The notes under the pieces are model-generated. The model was not told the origin of the DNA. It made no database searches and saw nothing but the letters and a program-made list of their open reading frames with translations. This document shows, piece after piece, positions 61,196 through 64,000 of a stretch of 64,000 nt of DNA. The position numbers and the translations under genes are program-made. Each line of letters starts with the position of its first letter. Position 1 is the first letter of the stretch. The stretch is from positions 1 to 64,000 of the forward strand of contig ONCJ01000001.1 in assembly GCA_900316295.1 (NCBI GenBank), read 5' to 3'. This DNA is from an uncultured Prevotella sp. Its GTDB lineage: Bacteria > Bacteroidota > Bacteroidia > Bacteroidales > Bacteroidaceae.

Positions 61196-62035
61196 CTAAA
61201 TGCTGTTCATCTCCTCGGCAACCATGTTTGTCAACTCCACAAACTGGCTGATGGATAATTGTTCCGGGCGCTTGGTCATCATTTCTCCGTCATAGAAACC
61301 AGCACGTGGCTGTCCACCTGTAAACATCTGCCGGAGTGACACCCTTAGCATCTTGCGGCGCTGATTGAACACCGTCTTCACCAGCCGTTTGAACAACAGC
61401 CAGTCACAGCCGAGGTCATCTGTATTGTTGCGTGTCATACGTATCACTGCAGACTTCACCTTTGGTGGTGGGTTGAATACATTTTCATCTACGGTGAAAA
61501 GATACTCCACATCATACCATGCCTGCATCAATACTGACAATATACCATACTGTTTGTTGCCTGGCTCTGCTGCCATGCGTAGCGCCACCTCTCTCTGTAT
61601 CATACCAGTACAGCAAGGAATCAGCTCTTTATTGTCGAGCATCTTAAAGAATATCTGCGACGAGATGTCGTATGGATAGTTGCCAGTAAGCACAAATTGC
61701 CTGCCGCCAAACACCGCCGACAAGTCCATTCTGAGAAAATCGGCAGAGATAATCCAGTCTGTGGAGGCAGAAGAACCATCCTCACTCCTCACTCCACACT
61801 CCTCACTCCTCGAATAGTGTTCCCTCAGATACGCAACACTCTCCCTGTCTATCTCCACCACCTTCACTTCACGTGGTTTAGTCACAAGATATTGTGTGAG
61901 CACTCCCATGCCTGGTCCAATCTCCAGAACAGGAATATCAGGGCAAGCGTCCACTGTGTCGGCTATGCGCTTGGCTATATTAAGGTCGGTCAAGAAGTGC
62001 TGTCCGAGGTTTTTCTTTGGCTTTACTTGTCGCAT
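61196..62035 (-). CDS. rsmA: 16S rRNA adenine dimethyltransferase RsmA (KsgA)
   Basis: It dimethylates the two adjacent adenines near the 3' end of 16S rRNA. The family start PKKNLGQHFLTD, the SAM site LEIGPGMGVLTQYL, ISADF and the catalytic TGNYPYDIS (NxPY form) are present. Residues 77-86 (SEECGVRSED) come from an in-frame heptamer array between the SAM-binding EID block and the ISADF block; the same peptide form occurs in RsgA. Confidence 0.95.
   Translation of the reverse strand: MRQVKPKKNLGQHFLTDLNIAKRIADTVDACPDIPVLEIGPGMGVLTQYLVTKPREVKVVEIDRESVAYLREHYSRSEECGVRSEDGSSASTDWIISADFLRMDLSAVFGGRQFVLTGNYPYDISSQIFFKMLDNKELIPCCTGMIQREVALRMAAEPGNKQYGILSVLMQAWYDVEYLFTVDENVFNPPPKVKSAVIRMTRNNTDDLGCDWLLFKRLVKTVFNQRRKMLRVSLRQMFTGGQPRAGFYDGEMMTKRPEQLSISQFVELTNMVAEEMNSI
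61780..61807. repeat. In-frame 7-base array in rsmA
   Basis: Plus-strand units CCTCACT, CCTCACT, CCACACT, CCTCACT, then CCTCG. Flanking ACCAT is also shared with the rsgA copy. Confidence 0.92.
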
Positions 62036-62049
62036 ATCGTTCTTTTCTG

Positions 62050-62057
62050 CAAAAGTA
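62050..62057 (-). promoter_or_regulatory. rsmA -7 element
   Basis: TACTTTTG on the minus strand, 14 bases before the ATG; divergent from the next gene's promoter. Confidence 0.6.
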
Positions 62058-62102
62058 GCGAAAAATTCTTAATGTTAATCATTATTCATCGAAAAAGTTT
62101 GC

Positions 62103-62110
62103 TACCTTTG
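62103..62110 (+). promoter_or_regulatory. -7 element of the flippase-like gene
   Basis: TACCTTTG, 37 bases before the ATG at 62148. Confidence 0.65.
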
Positions 62111-62147
62111 CATTATCGTCAGCAAAAACTGACCAAATAGATTATCA

Positions 62148-63143
62148 ATGGACATAAAGAAGACCTTCGGCAACATCTTAAAGATAGCACCACCAATCAT
62201 CTTGGGCAGTGCTATTCTCTATTGGATGTATCGGGATTTTGACTTCAGCGGCATCCGCCATGTCCTATTCCATGAGATGAACTGGACATGGATGATCTTG
62301 TCATTTCCTTTCGGCGTACTTGCACAGATGTTCCGAGGTTGGCGATGGAAGCAGGTGTTGGAGCCGCTTGACGAAAAGCCACGCACCCGAACCAGCATTT
62401 ACAGCATCTTCCTCTCTTATGCTGTCAGTCTCGTCATTCCTCGCATAGGAGAGGTCACGCGGTGCGGCATCCTAAAACGCTACGACGGGGTATCATTCTC
62501 CAAGGCTTTTGGCACGGTGGTCACCGAGCGCGCCGTCGACATGTTGCTCATGGCGCTCATCACCGCCATGGCCCTGCTCTTACAGGTGAGAGTTTTCGGA
62601 ACATTCTTCGCTACTACCGGCACACGCTTCAACGACATACTGTCTGCCTTCAGCGTCGGCGGTTGGATTATCACGTTTGTCTGCGCTATCGCTGTTCTCT
62701 TCTTCGGCTATCTCATACTGCGCAAGTTTACTATATATAATAAGGTAAAGGAGACACTCAATGGAATATGGCAGGGAATCATCTCACTTCGCAAGGTAAA
62801 AAACATTCCACTGTTCATCTTCTATTCGTTGGCAATATGGATAAGCTATTTTCTACACTACTATCTCACGTTCTTCTGCTTCGACTTCACAGCCGACCTC
62901 GGACTTACCTGCGCGTTCGTGACATTTGTAGTGGGAAGCATCGCCGTCATAGTACCTACTCCCAATGGGGCTGGTCCGTGGCATTTTGCCATTAAGACAA
63001 TGCTCATGCTCTATGGCTTAGCCGAGCCGCAAGCTCTGTATTTCGTTCTAATCGTCCATACCATTCAGACTCTTCTGGTTGTATTCCTTGGAGTTTGGGC
63101 ATGGGTTGCATTGAATTTCATATCAAAACAAAACACAAAATAA
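62148..63143 (+). CDS. Flippase-like (UPF0104/MprF-type) membrane protein
   Basis: The 331-residue protein has about eight membrane helices and the family blocks FRGWRWKQVLEP, SYAVSLVIPRIGEVTRCGILKRYDGVSFSKAFGTVVTER (in parts) and VVGSIAVIVPTPNGAGPWHFA. It resembles the membrane part of lysylphosphatidylglycerol synthase without the aminoacyl-transfer domain, so lipid or glycolipid translocation is suspected but not shown. pepD follows after 2 bases. Confidence 0.88.
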   Translation: MDIKKTFGNILKIAPPIILGSAILYWMYRDFDFSGIRHVLFHEMNWTWMILSFPFGVLAQMFRGWRWKQVLEPLDEKPRTRTSIYSIFLSYAVSLVIPRIGEVTRCGILKRYDGVSFSKAFGTVVTERAVDMLLMALITAMALLLQVRVFGTFFATTGTRFNDILSAFSVGGWIITFVCAIAVLFFGYLILRKFTIYNKVKETLNGIWQGIISLRKVKNIPLFIFYSLAIWISYFLHYYLTFFCFDFTADLGLTCAFVTFVVGSIAVIVPTPNGAGPWHFAIKTMLMLYGLAEPQALYFVLIVHTIQTLLVVFLGVWAWVALNFISKQNTK

Positions 63144-63145
63144 CT

Positions 63146-64000
63146 ATGAACACTATCAAAGACTTACAACCGACATGCATCTGGAAGAATTTCCATGCAC
63201 TGACACAGGTGCCACGACCAAGTGGACACCTTGAGAAGATCCAACAGTTCTTGCTCGACTTCGCCAAGGAGGTGGGTGTAGAGGCCTTCAAAGATCCTGC
63301 CGGCAACATTGTTATGCGCAAACCTGCTACTCCTGGCATGGAGAACCGTAAAGGCATTATCCTGCAGGCTCACATGGACATGGTGCCTCAGAAAACGCCT
63401 GAGTCAACCCATAACTTTGAGACAGACCCTATCGAGACTTGGATTGATGGCGATTGGGTAAAGGCTAAAGGCACTACCCTCGGAGCCGACAACGGCATGG
63501 GTGTGGCTGCCATCATGGCTGTCATGGAGTCGAAAGACTTACAGCATGGACCTGTCGAGGCACTCATTACTGCCGACGAGGAGACAGGCATGTTTGGCGC
63601 CAACGGTCTTCCTGAGGGCGAACTGAATGGTGACATACTACTCAACCTCGACTCAGAGCACTGGGGTAAATTTGTCATTGGTTCGGCTGGTGGTATTGAC
63701 ATCACAGCCACACTCAATTACAAAGAGACCGACACCGACCCTGAGGATATAGCGGTCAAAGTAACATTAAAGGGTCTGCGTGGCGGTCACTCAGGACTGG
63801 AGATACATGAAGGACGAGCCAATGCCAACAAACTGATGGTACGCTTTGTGCGAGAAGCTATCGAGGAATGCGAGGCTCGCCTTGCCTCATGGCATGGCGG
63901 CAATATGCGTAATGCCATTCCATTCAAGGCAGAAGTTGTACTCACCCTGCCTAAGGAGAATGTAGAAGACCTCAAAGAGCTTGTCTGCGATTGGAAAGAA
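63146..64000 (+). CDS. pepD: Beta-Ala-His dipeptidase PepD, 5' part only
   Basis: This M20-family dipeptidase cleaves Xaa-His dipeptides. 285 codons are visible; the 3' end is outside the window. Metal-site blocks are intact: LQAHMDMVPQK (His, Asp), GTTLGADNGMG (Asp), ADEETGMFGA (Glu-Glu) and LNLDSEHWG. GLRGGHSGLEIHEGRAN belongs to the lid domain. It starts 2 bases after the stop of the flippase-like gene, so the two form an operon. Confidence 0.95.
   Translation, partial: MNTIKDLQPTCIWKNFHALTQVPRPSGHLEKIQQFLLDFAKEVGVEAFKDPAGNIVMRKPATPGMENRKGIILQAHMDMVPQKTPESTHNFETDPIETWIDGDWVKAKGTTLGADNGMGVAAIMAVMESKDLQHGPVEALITADEETGMFGANGLPEGELNGDILLNLDSEHWGKFVIGSAGGIDITATLNYKETDTDPEDIAVKVTLKGLRGGHSGLEIHEGRANANKLMVRFVREAIEECEARLASWHGGNMRNAIPFKAEVVLTLPKENVEDLKELVCDWKE

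Overview
The window is a chromosomal stretch from a member of the Bacteroidota, most likely Prevotella-like (family Prevotellaceae). The evidence is: many promoters of the Bacteroidota type (a TAnnTTTG -7 element 30-100 bases before a start codon, often with an upstream TTG about 20 bases away); start codons preceded by A-rich rather than Shine-Dalgarno sequence; CarboxypepD-regulatory-like/TonB receptors; DUF4369, DUF4876 and DUF5606 families; and an HU-like protein followed by a 34-residue smalltalk peptide. The genus is inference.

Layout. 1-608: 5' part of a surface lipoprotein gene. 609-1192: gene-free, repeat-packed spacer. 1193-7327 (minus strand): polyprenol-phosphate mannose synthase, then an operon of DUF4369 lipoprotein-pyrC-metallophosphoesterase-plsC, then an FtsB/DivIC-like protein with a small membrane protein. 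7470-12993: dnaX facing asnA, tRNA-Arg(CCG), and the minus-strand operon rplY-pth-hslR-purN. 13249-18049 (plus): nusB-yajC-ybbR-coaE-DUF5606, a Ca/Na antiporter and queF, whose end overlaps a convergent lipoprotein gene. 18954-25392: an oxaloacetate-decarboxylase-like protein, an HD hydrolase, lptD and pepT. 25450-32343: a transport block of a CPA2 antiporter with RCK domains, an all-in-one amino-acid ABC transporter, and an SLC13 permease with RCK domains. 32472-46289: two TonB-linked outer-membrane systems around aroB, ending in a secreted M16 protease. 46350-49670: nucleoside kinase, a small gene whose reading frame is broken at a slippery heptamer, the HU-like protein and smalltalk. 49877-57761: lysS-gpsA-pgi-HAD phosphatase-BrkB, mnmA, and a small stress membrane protein. 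57779-64000: PagL-like deacylase, rsgA, frr, msrC, rsmA, a flippase-like membrane protein and the 5' part of pepD.

Most genes are ordinary housekeeping genes. The striking layer is non-coding. The window carries at least two dozen short tandem arrays with a 7-, 8- or 9-base period. They overlap stop codons, fill whole intergenic gaps, butt onto -7 promoter elements, and lie in frame inside at least seven proteins. A separate 100-base element of exactly five 16-base dyads on a 21-base pitch occurs twice, 97% identical and inverted.

The most unusual protein is the ABC transporter at 27770-30529. It joins lipobox, permease, a substrate-binding domain whose two halves are in swapped order, an ATPase and an unknown C-terminal domain in one chain. 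Also notable are a TonB receptor/lipoprotein/barrel/M16-protease cluster that recalls protein-import systems, and a decarboxylase-like protein that has lost its biotin lysine.
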